From contig NZ_MKTQ01000014.1 of NCBI RefSeq assembly GCF_001898315.1, positions 347,087-411,086 of the forward strand: a DNA stretch of 64,000 bases. The letters are read 5' to 3'. Source of the stretch: Microbacterium sp. 70-16 (GTDB lineage Bacteria; Actinomycetota; Actinomycetes; Actinomycetales; Microbacteriaceae). The notes under the pieces are model-generated. The model saw nothing but the letters and a program-made list of their open reading frames with translations, did not search any database and was not told where the DNA came from. Numbering within the stretch: position 1 is the stretch's first letter; every line of letters begins with the position of its first letter. This document shows, piece by piece, positions 29,384 to 38,073 of the stretch. Position numbers and translations under genes: made by a program.

Positions 29384-29829
29384 GACTGTGCTCCTGTCTG
29401 ATAGCCGGTCGAGCCGAAGCCGCCCTCTCCTCGGGTGGAGTCGGGAAGTTCGTCGACCGGGATGAACCGGGCCCGCGGAACGGGCATGACGATGAGCTGC
29501 GCGATGCGGTCACCGACGGCGATGTCGTATGCCTGCGAGGCATCCGAGTTCAGCAGCGACACCTTGATCTCGCCGCGATAGCCGGCATCGACGGTGCCCG
29601 GCGCGTTCACGATCGTTATGCCGTGCTTGGCGGCCAGGCCGCTGCGCGGCACGACGAAGGCGACGAAACCGTCGGGCAGCGCGATGCGCACCCCGGTCCC
29701 CACGAGCGCCCGCTGGCCGGGCTCCAGCCGCAGCGCCTCGGTCGACACGAGATCGGCGCCGGCATCACCGGGGTGGGCATAGACGGGGACCTGCGACGCG
29801 ATAATGGGAACGTCCACGGAATCGATCAC
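29380..29829 (-). CDS. dut: dUTP diphosphatase
   Basis: Hydrolyses dUTP to dUMP, keeping uracil out of DNA and feeding dTMP synthesis. The 149-residue protein has the trimeric dUTPase motifs: DAGADL (about 22-27), PRSGLA (about 61-66), [13 protein letters not shown] (about 75-87) and the C-terminal [10 protein letters not shown]. Two adjacent GTG codons are possible; the one at 29829 is chosen because TAGCCT lies exactly 6 nt before it, the leaderless spacing seen across this window. It is the first gene of the dut-DUF3710-DUF3159 operon and is divergent from DUF3093. Confidence 0.94.
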   Translation of the reverse strand: MIDSVDVPIIASQVPVYAHPGDAGADLVSTEALRLEPGQRALVGTGVRIALPDGFVAFVVPRSGLAAKHGITIVNAPGTVDAGYRGEIKVSLLNSDASQAYDIAVGDRIAQLIVMPVPRARFIPVDELPDSTRGEGGFGSTGYQTGAQS

Positions 29830-29835
29830 CACAAG

Positions 29836-29841
29836 AGGCTA
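29836..29841 (-). promoter_or_regulatory. -10 box for leaderless dut
   Basis: TAGCCT on the minus strand is 6 nt from the GTG at 29829 and only 3 nt from the GTG at 29832, so it decides between them. Confidence 0.5.
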
Positions 29842-29853
29842 ATGCACGCCCCC

Positions 29854-30357
29854 ATGAACACAGACACCCGCTCCGCGCCGAAATCGCAGGCGATCTACCG
29901 CGAACGCCTCAGCCCTTCGCTGTGGGCGCTGCTGAGCGCCGCGGTGGCCGCGCCGATGGTCGCGCTCGTGTTCGTGCCGTTGGATGCCACGGTGGCGCTC
30001 GTCACGGGAATCGCGGTCGCCGTCGCGCTCATGGCGGCGCTGATCCTGCTCTCGCCCGTGGTCGAGGTGCGCGGCGGCGAGCTGCGCGTCGGGCGCGCGC
30101 ACATTCCCGTCAATCAGCTCGGTGAGCCGATCGCCTACACCGGTGACGAGGCTCGCCTCATCCGCGGGCCGGCGCTCGAGCGCACGGCGTGGCACATGCT
30201 GCGCGGCGGAATCGACGGGGTCATACGTGTGCCGGTGATCGACGACCGCGATCCGATCACCGAGTGGGTGTTCTCCACTCGCACACCGGAGCGCGTCGTC
30301 GCCGTGATCACGCGGGCACAGACCGCGGCGGCCGGCGCCGCGGCGACGCAGGCCTGA
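29854..30357 (+). CDS. DUF3093 family membrane protein
   Basis: A 167-residue protein of the actinobacterial DUF3093 family, with two closely spaced membrane helices (about residues 20-63) in a hairpin and a soluble C-terminal domain (VEVRGGELRVGRAHIP onward). YRERLSPSLWAL near residue 16 is the family signature. ATG 29854 is chosen, and ATG 29842 is the alternative. It neighbours dut and DUF4193 as in relatives. The stop TGA abuts the stop of the convergent DUF4193 gene with no base between. Function is unknown. Confidence 0.82.
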   Translation: MNTDTRSAPKSQAIYRERLSPSLWALLSAAVAAPMVALVFVPLDATVALVTGIAVAVALMAALILLSPVVEVRGGELRVGRAHIPVNQLGEPIAYTGDEARLIRGPALERTAWHMLRGGIDGVIRVPVIDDRDPITEWVFSTRTPERVVAVITRAQTAAAGAAATQA

Positions 30358-30364
30358 TCAGGCC
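30351..30364. terminator. 14-bp palindrome spanning two abutting stop codons
   Basis: GGCCTGATCAGGCC is a perfect palindrome whose centre TGATCA is the TGA of DUF3093 and, on the other strand, the TGA of DUF4193. It is the only symmetric element at this zero-gap convergent junction. Termination there is possible but unproven. Confidence 0.35.
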
Positions 30365-30651
30365 GCGCACTCGACGCAGATCGCGCCGATCGAGGTCTCG
30401 TGGTCGATCTGCGTGCGGTGCTTGACGAGGAAGCACTCGATACAGGTGAACTCGTCTTCCTGCGGGGGCAGGACGACCACGTCGAGTTCGAGGTCGGACA
30501 GGTCGGCTCCGGGCAGTTCGAAGCCCGAGGGGTTGTCGGCGTCTTCGTCGCCGACGGCGCCGGAAAGCTTGTCCGGGACGCGCTCCTTCAGGGCCTCGAT
30601 CGACTCGCTGTCGTCTTCGGTCTTGCGGGGTGCGTCGTAATCGGTCGCCAT
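30358..30651 (-). CDS. DUF4193 family protein
   Basis: A 97-residue acidic protein. Its C-terminus has a CxxC (TCIECFLV) and a second CxxC (GAICVECAA), a likely zinc-binding pair. The family is widespread in actinobacteria and of unknown function. ATG 30651 begins MATDYDAP as in relatives, with GGAAG upstream. The frame remains open far upstream, but that part is antisense to sepH. It is divergent from sepH across 237 bp. Confidence 0.88.
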   Translation of the reverse strand: MATDYDAPRKTEDDSESIEALKERVPDKLSGAVGDEDADNPSGFELPGADLSDLELDVVVLPPQEDEFTCIECFLVKHRTQIDHETSIGAICVECAA

Positions 30652-30888
30652 GCTCTCACTTCCAGGATCTGACAGTTGCAACCCCACACCGTGGGCGTGG
30701 GGCGGCGATAGTTTGCACGACGGGGCCGCTTTTCGCAAATGCCCACCTCGTGCCACCCGACTTCCGGTGGGTGCTCGTACGTGAACTCGCGGCGCGCCCG
30801 CGATATTCCCGCCGTCGGCGGTGCGCCGTGTCAGCATGGGCGCGGCACCATTGTCGTGCCTACGCAGGGATCTGGAGGCGTGTTTCCC

Positions 30889-31908
30889 ATGGAGCAGCTC
30901 AAAGTCATCGGAATCGAAGAAGGCGTGCTCGTCGTCGCGACCGAGGCCGGTGAGCGCTTCGCGCTCGCCGTCGACGAGACGCTGCGCGCGCAGCTGCGCC
31001 GCATCCAGCGTGACGCCGAACCCCGCGCGCCGCGCCCGAGCCCGCGCGACATCCAGGCGCACATCCGCTCCGGACTGACTGCGGCGGAGGTCGCCGAGCT
31101 GCTCGGCGCACGCATCGAAGACGTCCAGCGGTACGAACGCCCGGTCCTCGCTGAGCGCGAGCACATCGTCGGCCAGGCACTTGCAGTGCCGGTGCTCATC
31201 GCGGGAGAACTCGACGCAGACGCCCAGCCCACGTTCGGCGTCGCCGTGCGTGCCAAGCTCGCCGATGCGGGCGCGGTGGGCGAGCGCTGGACCAGCTGGC
31301 GCGAAGAGTCAGGCTGGATCGTCAAGCTCGAGTTCACGGCCGCCGACGTCGACCACGACGCACGCTGGAGCTTCGACCCCCGCCGCAGCACGCTGGCGCC
31401 GCTGAACGCCGACGCGACGCAGCTGTCGCGTCAGGGCTCGCTGCCGGAAGGGCTGATCCCGCGCCTGCGCGCGCTGGACTCGTCGCCCCTGAAGGACTCG
31501 TCACGCTTCGACTCGGGCGCGTTCGGACCACGACGCATCGAACCGGATGCCGAGATCGCACGCCCCGAGATCCGTCCGACGGTCACCGCGGCCGTTCAGG
31601 AGGCCGCCATCAAGCGCGCCCCCGACCAGTCGGTCACCTCCGCTGAGACCGCTGATCTGCTGGAGGCACTGCGGCGCCGCCGGGGGCTGCGCGAGCCCAT
31701 GCCCGCCGACGAGCAGGCCGACCAGGCGCACACGCCGGTCGCGCTGTTCGACGCGCTCGAGCCCGGGTACGACGACGCTGTCGAAGAGGCATCCGACGAC
31801 ACGCTCGATGACACCGTCATCTCGGAGTCGTCTCGCCGCAAGGGCCGCACGTCGATGCCCTCGTGGGATGAGATCGTCTTCGGCGCCCGCACCGAGGATG
31901 GTTCCTGA
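30889..31908 (+). CDS. sepH: Septation protein SepH
   Basis: A 339-residue cell-division protein; in Streptomyces SepH binds FtsZ and stimulates its assembly. The N-terminal DUF3071 domain carries a helix-turn-helix-like part (LTAAEVAELLGARIEDVQRYE, about 63-83). The C-terminal half is charged and probably disordered, ending with the short motif SMPSWDEIVFG. ATG 30889 has GGAGG 10 nt upstream. The 237-bp upstream gap contains a CCCCAC/GTGGGG hairpin (about 30685-30705) and the divergent DUF4193 start, and no other gene. Confidence 0.9.
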   Translation: MEQLKVIGIEEGVLVVATEAGERFALAVDETLRAQLRRIQRDAEPRAPRPSPRDIQAHIRSGLTAAEVAELLGARIEDVQRYERPVLAEREHIVGQALAVPVLIAGELDADAQPTFGVAVRAKLADAGAVGERWTSWREESGWIVKLEFTAADVDHDARWSFDPRRSTLAPLNADATQLSRQGSLPEGLIPRLRALDSSPLKDSSRFDSGAFGPRRIEPDAEIARPEIRPTVTAAVQEAAIKRAPDQSVTSAETADLLEALRRRRGLREPMPADEQADQAHTPVALFDALEPGYDDAVEEASDDTLDDTVISESSRRKGRTSMPSWDEIVFGARTEDGS

Positions 31909-31923
31909 GCCCCACCGACGCGG

Positions 31924-31993
31924 GAGTTTCGGTCGCTTGAGGGGTCCGAAACTCGCCTCGCCGGAGTTTCGGTCGCTTGAGGGGTCCGAAACT
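31924..31993. repeat. Two direct hairpin repeats at the sepH end
   Basis: Units 31924-31954 and 31964-31993 are identical over 30 bases. Each is a hairpin GAGTTTCGG/CCGAAACTC with a 13-nt loop. They fill the gap between convergent sepH and the phosphodiesterase-family gene and may terminate both transcripts, although no T-run follows. Confidence 0.8.
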
Positions 31994-32006
31994 GGCGCGG
32001 CCCGCG

Positions 32007-33140
32007 TCAGCGTGCGAACGCGCCGAGGCGGATGAGCGGCACGATCCGCTCCTGATCGGTGAGCGATCCGTGCTGGCCGATCATGCGCTGCGGCTTCTTG
32101 TCGGCAAGCCGGTCGTCGTAGTACGCGACGGCGCCGCGCGCAGCGATCAGCACGTCGCCGATGCGGGGACGCACCTCGGCATCCACCGTCTCGCCGTACA
32201 GGCCGGCGGCGATCGCCTCATCGCGGGTCAGCACCCACGAGCGCGCGTCCTCGCTCTCGCGCCAGCGCGCGGCGACGTCGTCCGCCGCGCCCGCGCGCGT
32301 GTAGAGCTGCAGCAGGCGCGGCTCGCCCGCGACGAGGTCGACGTCGTCGACCAGCGCGTCACCGTGACGCAGCAGCACGTGCCGATGAGCGGGCACGTCG
32401 ACCATGCCGTGATCGGCCGTGACCAGGATGCCCGTGCCGGCCGCGGCCTGCTCATCGAGTCGGCGCAGCGCGGCATCCAGCCGCTCGAGCCCCGCGATCC
32501 ACTCGTCGCTCTCCCACCCGCGCGCATGGCCGATCGTGTCGAGCTCGGGCAGGTAGACGTAGACGAGAGCGCCCGCATGCTCTGTGGCGAGGGCGGCCGC
32601 CACGTCGAGGCGTTCCTCGGGTGTCGCGCCCGCGACGAAGGTCGCGCCGCGCTGGATCGCCCGCGTGAAGCCCGACGTCGCGTAGATGCCCTTCGAGACG
32701 ACGAAGCACGGGCGGCCGAGGGCCGCCTCACGCTCGAGCAGAGGCTCGGCGCGCTGCCACGTGTACGGGTCGAGCCCGTCGGTCTCCCACCCCTTGAGCT
32801 GGTTCGGTGCGGTGTCCGTTCCGGGCACGCGGGCGCGATAGCCGACGATGCCGTGCACACCGGCATCCACGCCCGTCAGCAGGCTCGTGAGGGCGGTCGC
32901 GGTCGTCGCGGGGAAGACGGTGCGTGCGGCATCCTTCTTCGCCATGTGCGACGTCAGGAACCGCGCGTGACCGGCGCGCGTGGCGAGGTTGCCGCGGCCG
33001 AGTCCGTCGACGAGGACGAGGATCGCTGACCGTGCCGGCGCGAACCACCCTTCCCTGCCGCTCAGAGACGTCAGCAGTTGCGGCACGACACCGGTGAGGC
33101 TCCGGGCAGTCGGCGGGTCCGCGGGTAGGCTGAAGGACAT
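32007..33140 (-). CDS. Type I phosphodiesterase/nucleotide pyrophosphatase family protein
   Basis: A 377-residue alkaline-phosphatase-superfamily enzyme without a signal peptide. Metal ligands are suggested by LVLVDGLG (Asp45), the nucleophile Thr in FPATTATAL near 78, [12 protein letters not shown] (Asp and His) and [14 protein letters not shown]. The likely activity is hydrolysis of phosphodiester or pyrophosphate bonds; the substrate is unknown. It lies beside sepH, as in other actinobacteria. The start at ATG 33140 lacks a ribosome binding site and may be leaderless (TGCGAGACT upstream). Confidence 0.85.
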   Translation of the reverse strand: MSFSLPADPPTARSLTGVVPQLLTSLSGREGWFAPARSAILVLVDGLGRGNLATRAGHARFLTSHMAKKDAARTVFPATTATALTSLLTGVDAGVHGIVGYRARVPGTDTAPNQLKGWETDGLDPYTWQRAEPLLEREAALGRPCFVVSKGIYATSGFTRAIQRGATFVAGATPEERLDVAAALATEHAGALVYVYLPELDTIGHARGWESDEWIAGLERLDAALRRLDEQAAAGTGILVTADHGMVDVPAHRHVLLRHGDALVDDVDLVAGEPRLLQLYTRAGAADDVAARWRESEDARSWVLTRDEAIAAGLYGETVDAEVRPRIGDVLIAARGAVAYYDDRLADKKPQRMIGQHGSLTDQERIVPLIRLGAFAR

Positions 33141-33202
33141 CGGGGCCAGTCTCGCACACGGCGCACAGGGCCCCTTCCCGTCACCGGAGGCCCGCTAGAT
33201 CC

Positions 33203-35665
33203 ATGGCAGCATCGCGCACCGAGTCCATCCCCGAAGGTCATGGCCGCATCGAGGACGTCGACGTCGCCGCGGAGATGCAGGACTCGTTCCTCGAGTACGC
33301 CTATTCGGTGATCTACTCGCGGGCGTTGCCCGATGCCCGCGACGGACTCAAGCCCGTGCAGCGGCGCATCCTGTTCCAGATGGCCGACATGGGGCTGCGA
33401 CCCGATCGCGGCCACGTCAAGAGCGCGCGCGTCGTCGGCGAGGTCATGGGAAAGCTCCACCCGCACGGCGACTCGGCGATCTACGACGCGCTCGTGCGCC
33501 TGTCGCAGCCGTTCGCGCTGCGTGTGCCGCTCGTGGACGGGCACGGCAACTTCGGATCGCTCGACGACGGCCCCGCCGCCGCGCGCTACACCGAGGCGCG
33601 TCTCGCCCCGGCCGCACTCGCGCTGACCGAGAACCTCGACGAGGATGTCGTCGACTTCGTCCCGAACTATGACGGACAGTTCCAGCAGCCCGCCGTGCTG
33701 CCCGCCGCGTTTCCCAACCTGCTCGTCAACGGCGCGACCGGCATCGCGGTCGGCATGGCCACCAACATGGCACCGCACAATCTCATCGAGGTCGTCGCCG
33801 CCGCCATCCACCTGCTCGACAACCCCGACGCGACCACGGCCGAGCTCATGGAGTTCGTGCCCGGCCCCGACCTGCCCGGCGGCGGCATCATCGTGGGGCT
33901 CGACGGCATCACCGAGGCGTACGAGTCGGGCCGCGGCACGTTCCGCACGCGCGCCAAGGTCGCGGTCGAGTCTCTCGGACCCCGCAAGACGGGCCTGGTC
34001 GTCACCGAACTGCCGTACATGGTCGGCGTCGAGCGCGTGATCGAGAAGATCAAGGATGCCGTCAATGCGAAGAAGCTCACCGGCATCGCCGACGTCACCG
34101 ATCTCACCGACCGCAACCACGGACTGCGCCTGGTCATCGGCATCAAGACGGGGTTCGACCCGAACGCCGTGCTCGAGCAGCTCTACCGGCTGACGCCGCT
34201 TGAGGACTCGTTCGGCATCAACAACGTCGCCCTCGTCGACGGCCAACCACAGACGCTGGGCCTCAAACCCCTGCTGCGCGTCTACCTCGACCACCGCATC
34301 CAGGTCGTCACGCGGCGCAGCCGCTACCGCCTCGCGCGCAAGCAGGAGCGCCTGCACCTCGTCGAGGGTCTGCTCATCGCGATCCTCGACATCGACGAGG
34401 TCATCCAGGTCATCCGTGCGTCGGATGACTCAGAGCAGGCACGCACGAGGCTCATGAGCGTGTTCGACCTGTCACAGCTGCAGGCCGAGTACATCCTCGA
34501 GTTGCGTCTGCGTCGCCTCACGAAGTTCTCCCGCATCGAGCTCGAGTCCGAGCGTGACGCCCTCAAGGCCGAGATCGCCGACCTCGAGGCGCTGCTGGCC
34601 AGCGAGACCCTGCTGCGTGCACAGGTCGCCCGCGAGCTCGACGCCGCCGCCGAGACCTTCGGCACGCCGCGGCGCACGCTGTTGCTCAACGGCGGTCCCG
34701 TCGCACCGCGCTCGCGCGCCGCGGCTCCGGCAGACCTGCAGATCGCGGATGCCCCGTGCCGGGTCTTCCTGTCGGCGACCGGTCGCATGGTGCGCGCCGA
34801 GCTCCGTGAAGCACAGGGCGACGGCGAGACGGGCGGCATCGTCCCGCCGACCCGGCGGTCGAAGCACGACGCGATCCGCGCCGCCGTCGACACCACGACG
34901 CGCGGCGCTGTGGGCGCCGTGACGACCGCGGGGCGCCTGGTGCGCTTCTCCCCCGTCGACCTGCCGTCTGTGCCCGCCAACGCCGTCCAGCTGGCTGCAG
35001 GCACCCGCGCCGACCAGTATCTGGGGCTCGGCGCCGGTGAGCACGTCGTGTCGATCGTGCCGCTCGGCGATGACGTGCTCGCCCTCGGCACCGCCCACGG
35101 CGTCGTCAAGCGCGTCGCCGCCTCCGAGCTGCCCGCCGGCAAGCACGACGTCGAGATCATCGCGCTCAAGCCCGGCGACCGGGTCGTCGGCGCTGATGTC
35201 GCCCCCGACGGCGCCGAGCTCGTGTTCGTGGCCTCCGATGCGCAGCTGCTGCGCTTCGATGCCGACGCCGTGCGCCCGCAGGGGCGAGCCGCGGGCGGAA
35301 TGTCGGGCATCCGTCTGTCTGCGGGTGCCGCGGTCATCGCCTTCCTCACCGTGCCTACCGGGGCGGATGCCGCGGTCGTGACCGTCGCAGGATCCGCACA
35401 GGCGATCGCCGGCACCGACGCCGGCAGCGCGAAGGTGTCGTCGTTCAGCGAGTTCCCTGCGAAGGGCCGCGCGACCGGCGGCGTGCGCGCACAGCGCTTC
35501 CTGAAGGGCGAGGACTCGCTCACCCTCGCCTGGGTCGGCGTCGAGCCGCGTGCGGTCGGCGCGGACGGCTCGGTGCGTCAGCTGCCCGCCGGCGATGCCA
35601 AGCGCGATGCGTCCGGGCAGGCGCTGGATGCCGTGATCGGCGCGATCGGCACCGCGATCGCCTGA
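33203..35665 (+). CDS. parC: DNA topoisomerase IV subunit A-like (ParC/GyrA family)
   Basis: Type IIA topoisomerase breakage-reunion subunit, 820 residues. The catalytic tyrosine is Tyr129 ([10 protein letters not shown]). The quinolone-determining region reads [12 protein letters not shown] (87-98). A coiled-coil tower and a beta-pinwheel C-terminal domain (about 510-820) follow; the pinwheel lacks a clear GyrA box (QRRGGKG), supporting a topo IV-type enzyme rather than gyrase. The matching B subunit is at 38064-40133, on the opposite strand and separated by the two-component locus. ATG 33203 has GGAGG 12 nt upstream. Confidence 0.88.
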   Translation: MAASRTESIPEGHGRIEDVDVAAEMQDSFLEYAYSVIYSRALPDARDGLKPVQRRILFQMADMGLRPDRGHVKSARVVGEVMGKLHPHGDSAIYDALVRLSQPFALRVPLVDGHGNFGSLDDGPAAARYTEARLAPAALALTENLDEDVVDFVPNYDGQFQQPAVLPAAFPNLLVNGATGIAVGMATNMAPHNLIEVVAAAIHLLDNPDATTAELMEFVPGPDLPGGGIIVGLDGITEAYESGRGTFRTRAKVAVESLGPRKTGLVVTELPYMVGVERVIEKIKDAVNAKKLTGIADVTDLTDRNHGLRLVIGIKTGFDPNAVLEQLYRLTPLEDSFGINNVALVDGQPQTLGLKPLLRVYLDHRIQVVTRRSRYRLARKQERLHLVEGLLIAILDIDEVIQVIRASDDSEQARTRLMSVFDLSQLQAEYILELRLRRLTKFSRIELESERDALKAEIADLEALLASETLLRAQVARELDAAAETFGTPRRTLLLNGGPVAPRSRAAAPADLQIADAPCRVFLSATGRMVRAELREAQGDGETGGIVPPTRRSKHDAIRAAVDTTTRGAVGAVTTAGRLVRFSPVDLPSVPANAVQLAAGTRADQYLGLGAGEHVVSIVPLGDDVLALGTAHGVVKRVAASELPAGKHDVEIIALKPGDRVVGADVAPDGAELVFVASDAQLLRFDADAVRPQGRAAGGMSGIRLSAGAAVIAFLTVPTGADAAVVTVAGSAQAIAGTDAGSAKVSSFSEFPAKGRATGGVRAQRFLKGEDSLTLAWVGVEPRAVGADGSVRQLPAGDAKRDASGQALDAVIGAIGTAIA

Positions 35666-35694
35666 GCCCGTCGCCGGCTTGAGACGGGGAGCCG

Positions 35695-36357
35695 TCAGGA
35701 GATCGTGACGAGCCGCAGCTGCGTCGCGCGGATCAGCACCTGGATGCGGTCGCGGACGCCCCACTTGGCGGTGATGCGCCCCAAATGCGACTTCACGGTC
35801 GCCTCCGACACGAACAGCGTCGCCGCGATCTCGGCGTTGGACATGCCCTGAGCGAGCAGCGTGACGACCTCGAGCTCACGGTCGGTGAGCTCTTCGTCGC
35901 GACCCACGGAGCGCGGATGTGCGGGCTCGTTGCTCTGCACCGAGGAGATGAGCTCTTTCGCCACCCGCGGCGACAGCACGTACCCGCCCTCGTAGGCGAG
36001 CCGGGCCGCATCGAGGATGCGATCGGGCGACGTGTCCTTGACGAGGTAGCCCGATGCGCCGGCACTGAGCATGGGCACGATGACCCGCTCGGCCGAGAAG
36101 GTGGTCAGGGCGACGATCTTCAGCCCCGGGAACTCCTTGATCAACCGTCCCGTGGCCTCGATACCGTCCATGATCGGCATCTGGACGTCCATCAGCACGA
36201 CGTCGGGACGGGTCTCACGTACGAGCGTGATGGCATCCGCGCCGTTCTCGGCCTCGCCGACGAGTTCGAAGCCCTCGGACGATTCCAGGAAGACGCGCAG
36301 CGCGGCGCGCACCAGCGACTCGTCGTCAACGATCATCACGCGTATGGAGTCAGTCAC
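35695..36357 (-). CDS. NarL/LuxR-family response regulator
   Basis: A 220-residue two-component regulator. The receiver domain (6-120) has acidic pair Asp11/Asp12, phosphorylation site Asp57 (VVLMDVQMP) and Lys107 (YLVKDTSP). A LuxR-type helix-turn-helix lies at about 153-212 (LTDRELEVVTLLAQGMSNAEIA). It is divergent from a peptide gene and a HisKA_3 histidine kinase, its likely partner. The GTG start is leaderless, with TAGGAT 6 nt upstream. Confidence 0.92.
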   Translation of the reverse strand: MTDSIRVMIVDDESLVRAALRVFLESSEGFELVGEAENGADAITLVRETRPDVVLMDVQMPIMDGIEATGRLIKEFPGLKIVALTTFSAERVIVPMLSAGASGYLVKDTSPDRILDAARLAYEGGYVLSPRVAKELISSVQSNEPAHPRSVGRDEELTDRELEVVTLLAQGMSNAEIAATLFVSEATVKSHLGRITAKWGVRDRIQVLIRATQLRLVTIS

Positions 36358-36363
36358 ATCGCC

Positions 36364-36369
36364 ATCCTA
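36364..36369 (-). promoter_or_regulatory. -10 box for leaderless response regulator
   Basis: TAGGAT on the minus strand is separated by 6 nt (GGCGAT) from the GTG at 36357. Confidence 0.55.
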
Positions 36370-36403
36370 CGGACCGTCCGGCCGCGCTCTCGCCGAACGG
36401 ATA

Positions 36404-36435
36404 TAGACAAAAGTCGCTATTGATGTAGCCATTCG
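36404..36435 (+). promoter_or_regulatory. Promoter-like repeat copy 1 (peptide-kinase operon)
   Basis: TAGACA and TAGCCA are 16 bp apart, as -35 and -10 boxes. The 32-bp block, including the spacer motif AAAGTCGC, recurs at 37770-37801 with 28 of 32 positions identical. The predicted transcript would start near 36437, about 60 nt before the small peptide ATG. Confidence 0.6.
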
Positions 36436-36498
36436 TCGGTCGCGCGGGGGGACGTGAGTTTGAAGAATCGATTCGAGACATTGAAGGAGGTGGAACGT

Positions 36499-36540
36499 AT
36501 GTGGTACTGGCTCGGACAGCTCATCGGCATCTACAAGTGA
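36499..36540 (+). CDS. 13-residue hydrophobic peptide upstream of a histidine kinase
   Basis: The ORF encodes MWYWLGQLIGIYK and stops at TGA 36538-36540. It has the best ribosome binding site of the region, AAGGAGGTGG, 5-6 nt before the ATG. There is no signal sequence or cleavage motif; the peptide itself is aromatic and hydrophobic with a terminal lysine, like small secreted or membrane-active signalling peptides. The kinase ATG follows 25 nt after the stop and has only a weak ribosome binding site of its own. Possible roles are a signal sensed by the kinase, a membrane effector, or a leader peptide that couples translation. This is inference from context; no homologue is recognised. Confidence 0.55.
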   Translation: MWYWLGQLIGIYK

Positions 36541-36565
36541 AGCGCGCACGCGGAATAATCACAGC

Positions 36566-37735
36566 ATGACTCTATTGGGCGCACGCCTGCGCAGCGCGTT
36601 GCGCACACCGTGGTGGGAGTACCAGCCGCTCAGTCCCTGGGCGCGACGAATCCTCATCACCGTTGCGGGTGTGACCATCGTCCTCGACTCGCTCTTCCGA
36701 GCGACAAGCGGACGCCCCGATAACATCGCTTCCGCGGTCGTCACGACAAGCATCACCCTCGCGGTGGCGCTGTATGCGTGGAGACCACCCGTCGGCACTC
36801 TGGTCATGATCGTGGTCGCTGTTGTGGCCGCCGTGACCGGTGTTACTGACACGCTCCTGGCAGGAGCAGTCCCACTCGGACTCGTCGCATTCAGTTGCAG
36901 CGTGCCGCTCACTGTCACCTATGCAGTCGCGTGGACCGGATGGCTCTTGGCATCCATCCTGCGACCAGAATCTGGATTCCAGCCTCTCGGCGGAATCATC
37001 ATCGCCATCGTCGGACTCCTGAGCCTCTTGATCGGACTGGCCATCCGTCAGCAACAGGAGCGGGCGAGAAACTTGACCTTGCAGCTGGAAGCGACCGAAC
37101 GCGAGATCGCAGAGCAGCTGCGACACGAGCGTGACCTCATCGCCGACGAGCTGCACGACATCGTCGCCCACGAGATCACGATCGTCGCGTTGCACGCGGC
37201 GGTACTCGATCGCACCGACGACATGAAGACACGCGCACAATCCCAGACCGCGATCCGGGAAGCCGCCGTTCAGGCGCTGACCGACATCAGACGCGTCCTC
37301 GGCATGGTGCGCGGCGAAGAGAATCTCTCCCCCGAACGCGTGCCGTCCGCAGACAGCATCGAGGGCACGGTGGCAGCTGTCACGAAGGAACTCGCGCAGG
37401 CCGGCATCGCCGTGACCGCGCAGATTCCCGACGACGTCCGACTGCCCAGTGCCTCTCTGGTCGCGCTCGTCCGCGTGATCCGCGAGAGTTCGACCAACGT
37501 ACTCAAGCACGCGACAGGGGCACGCAACGTCCACATCACGCTCCGGATCGAGCGCGGGTGGGCCCACCTCGACTTCACCGACGACTCACCACCATCGCGC
37601 ACCGCGGGCCTTCCCGCCTCCGGCTACGGCATCATGCGCTTGCGTGAGCGCTTCCGGCTCTTCGGCGGGTCCTTCTCGTCAGAGCGCGGAGCCGCCGGCT
37701 GGGTCGTCTCCGCCGCGATTCCCTTGGAGTCGTGA
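36566..37735 (+). CDS. HisKA_3-type sensor histidine kinase
   Basis: A 389-residue membrane sensor kinase of the NarL-partner class. About five membrane helices lie in residues 28-160 with almost no extracytoplasmic loops, so it senses within or near the membrane. The dimerisation/phosphoacceptor helix has His197 in ADELHDIVAHEI. The HATPase_c domain has Asn311 in SSTNVLKHA and a G2-like YGIMRLRERF; the usual DDGxG is DDSPPS, a deviation in the G1 box. The N-terminus is tryptophan-rich (TPWWEYQPLSPW). It is preceded by the 13-residue peptide gene and divergent from a LuxR-type regulator. Base composition is less GC-rich than its neighbours. Confidence 0.9.
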   Translation: MTLLGARLRSALRTPWWEYQPLSPWARRILITVAGVTIVLDSLFRATSGRPDNIASAVVTTSITLAVALYAWRPPVGTLVMIVVAVVAAVTGVTDTLLAGAVPLGLVAFSCSVPLTVTYAVAWTGWLLASILRPESGFQPLGGIIIAIVGLLSLLIGLAIRQQQERARNLTLQLEATEREIAEQLRHERDLIADELHDIVAHEITIVALHAAVLDRTDDMKTRAQSQTAIREAAVQALTDIRRVLGMVRGEENLSPERVPSADSIEGTVAAVTKELAQAGIAVTAQIPDDVRLPSASLVALVRVIRESSTNVLKHATGARNVHITLRIERGWAHLDFTDDSPPSRTAGLPASGYGIMRLRERFRLFGGSFSSERGAAGWVVSAAIPLES

Positions 37736-37769
37736 GCCTGCCCACCCGATACCGACCTGACCCCAGAAC

Positions 37770-37801
37770 TAGACAAAAGTCGCAACCGATGTAGCCTTTC
37801 G
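37770..37801 (+). promoter_or_regulatory. Promoter-like repeat copy 2 (downstream of kinase)
   Basis: TAGACA and TAGCCT are 16 bp apart. It is a near copy of 36404-36435, with differences only in the spacer centre and at one base after the -10. It points away from the kinase into a gap without a protein gene. Confidence 0.55.
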
Positions 37802-38002
37802 GCCATCGGGCATCCGGCGTCATGCCACTTACGCTTGATCTTGCCGAAGGACTGATCCCCAGTCAGCCTTCACTGAGCGTCAAGCTGCGATGTCTGTGAT
37901 TTCGGGGACGATGGAAGCGGATCCGCACCATCGTCATCACGACTACGCGCTGGTGCCGCGGCGATGGCCCGAAATCGATCCCCCCAGCTCGGTTTCGGGC
38001 CC

Positions 38003-38039
38003 CGCGTCGTTCCCGGCGGGCTTCGCTGGGAACGACGCG
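38003..38039. terminator. Strong hairpin between kinase and parE
   Basis: The 12-bp perfect stem CGCGTCGTTCCC/GGGAACGACGCG has a 13-nt loop. It lies 25 nt after the parE stop and could end parE on the minus strand as well as any transcript from 37770 on the plus strand. Confidence 0.65.
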
Positions 38040-38073
38040 GCATTCACGCGTCGGACGCGGCATTCACGCGTCG
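38034..38073. repeat. Perfect 20-bp tandem duplication over the parE stop
   Basis: GACGCGGCATTCACGCGTCG is present at 38034-38053 and again at 38054-38073. The second copy contains the last codons and stop of parE. It looks like a recent slippage or duplication event. Confidence 0.85.

Larger units (their letters stand above)
37736..38063. other. 328-bp gap between kinase and parE: promoter repeat, possible small RNA, hairpin
   Basis: No protein gene is convincing here. The gap holds a second promoter-like repeat (37770-37801), about 200 bp with no ribosome binding site before any ATG, a strong hairpin (38003-38039), and the start of a 20-bp tandem duplication. A transcript from the promoter to the hairpin would be about 235 nt. 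A 25-codon frame from ATG 37820 and a 71-codon frame from 37890 exist but lack start signals, and the latter runs through the hairpin. Confidence 0.5.

Noticed and set aside
37820..37897. 25-codon frame after promoter copy 2 as a second signalling peptide
   Set aside because: It has no ribosome binding site and no similarity to the 13-residue peptide.
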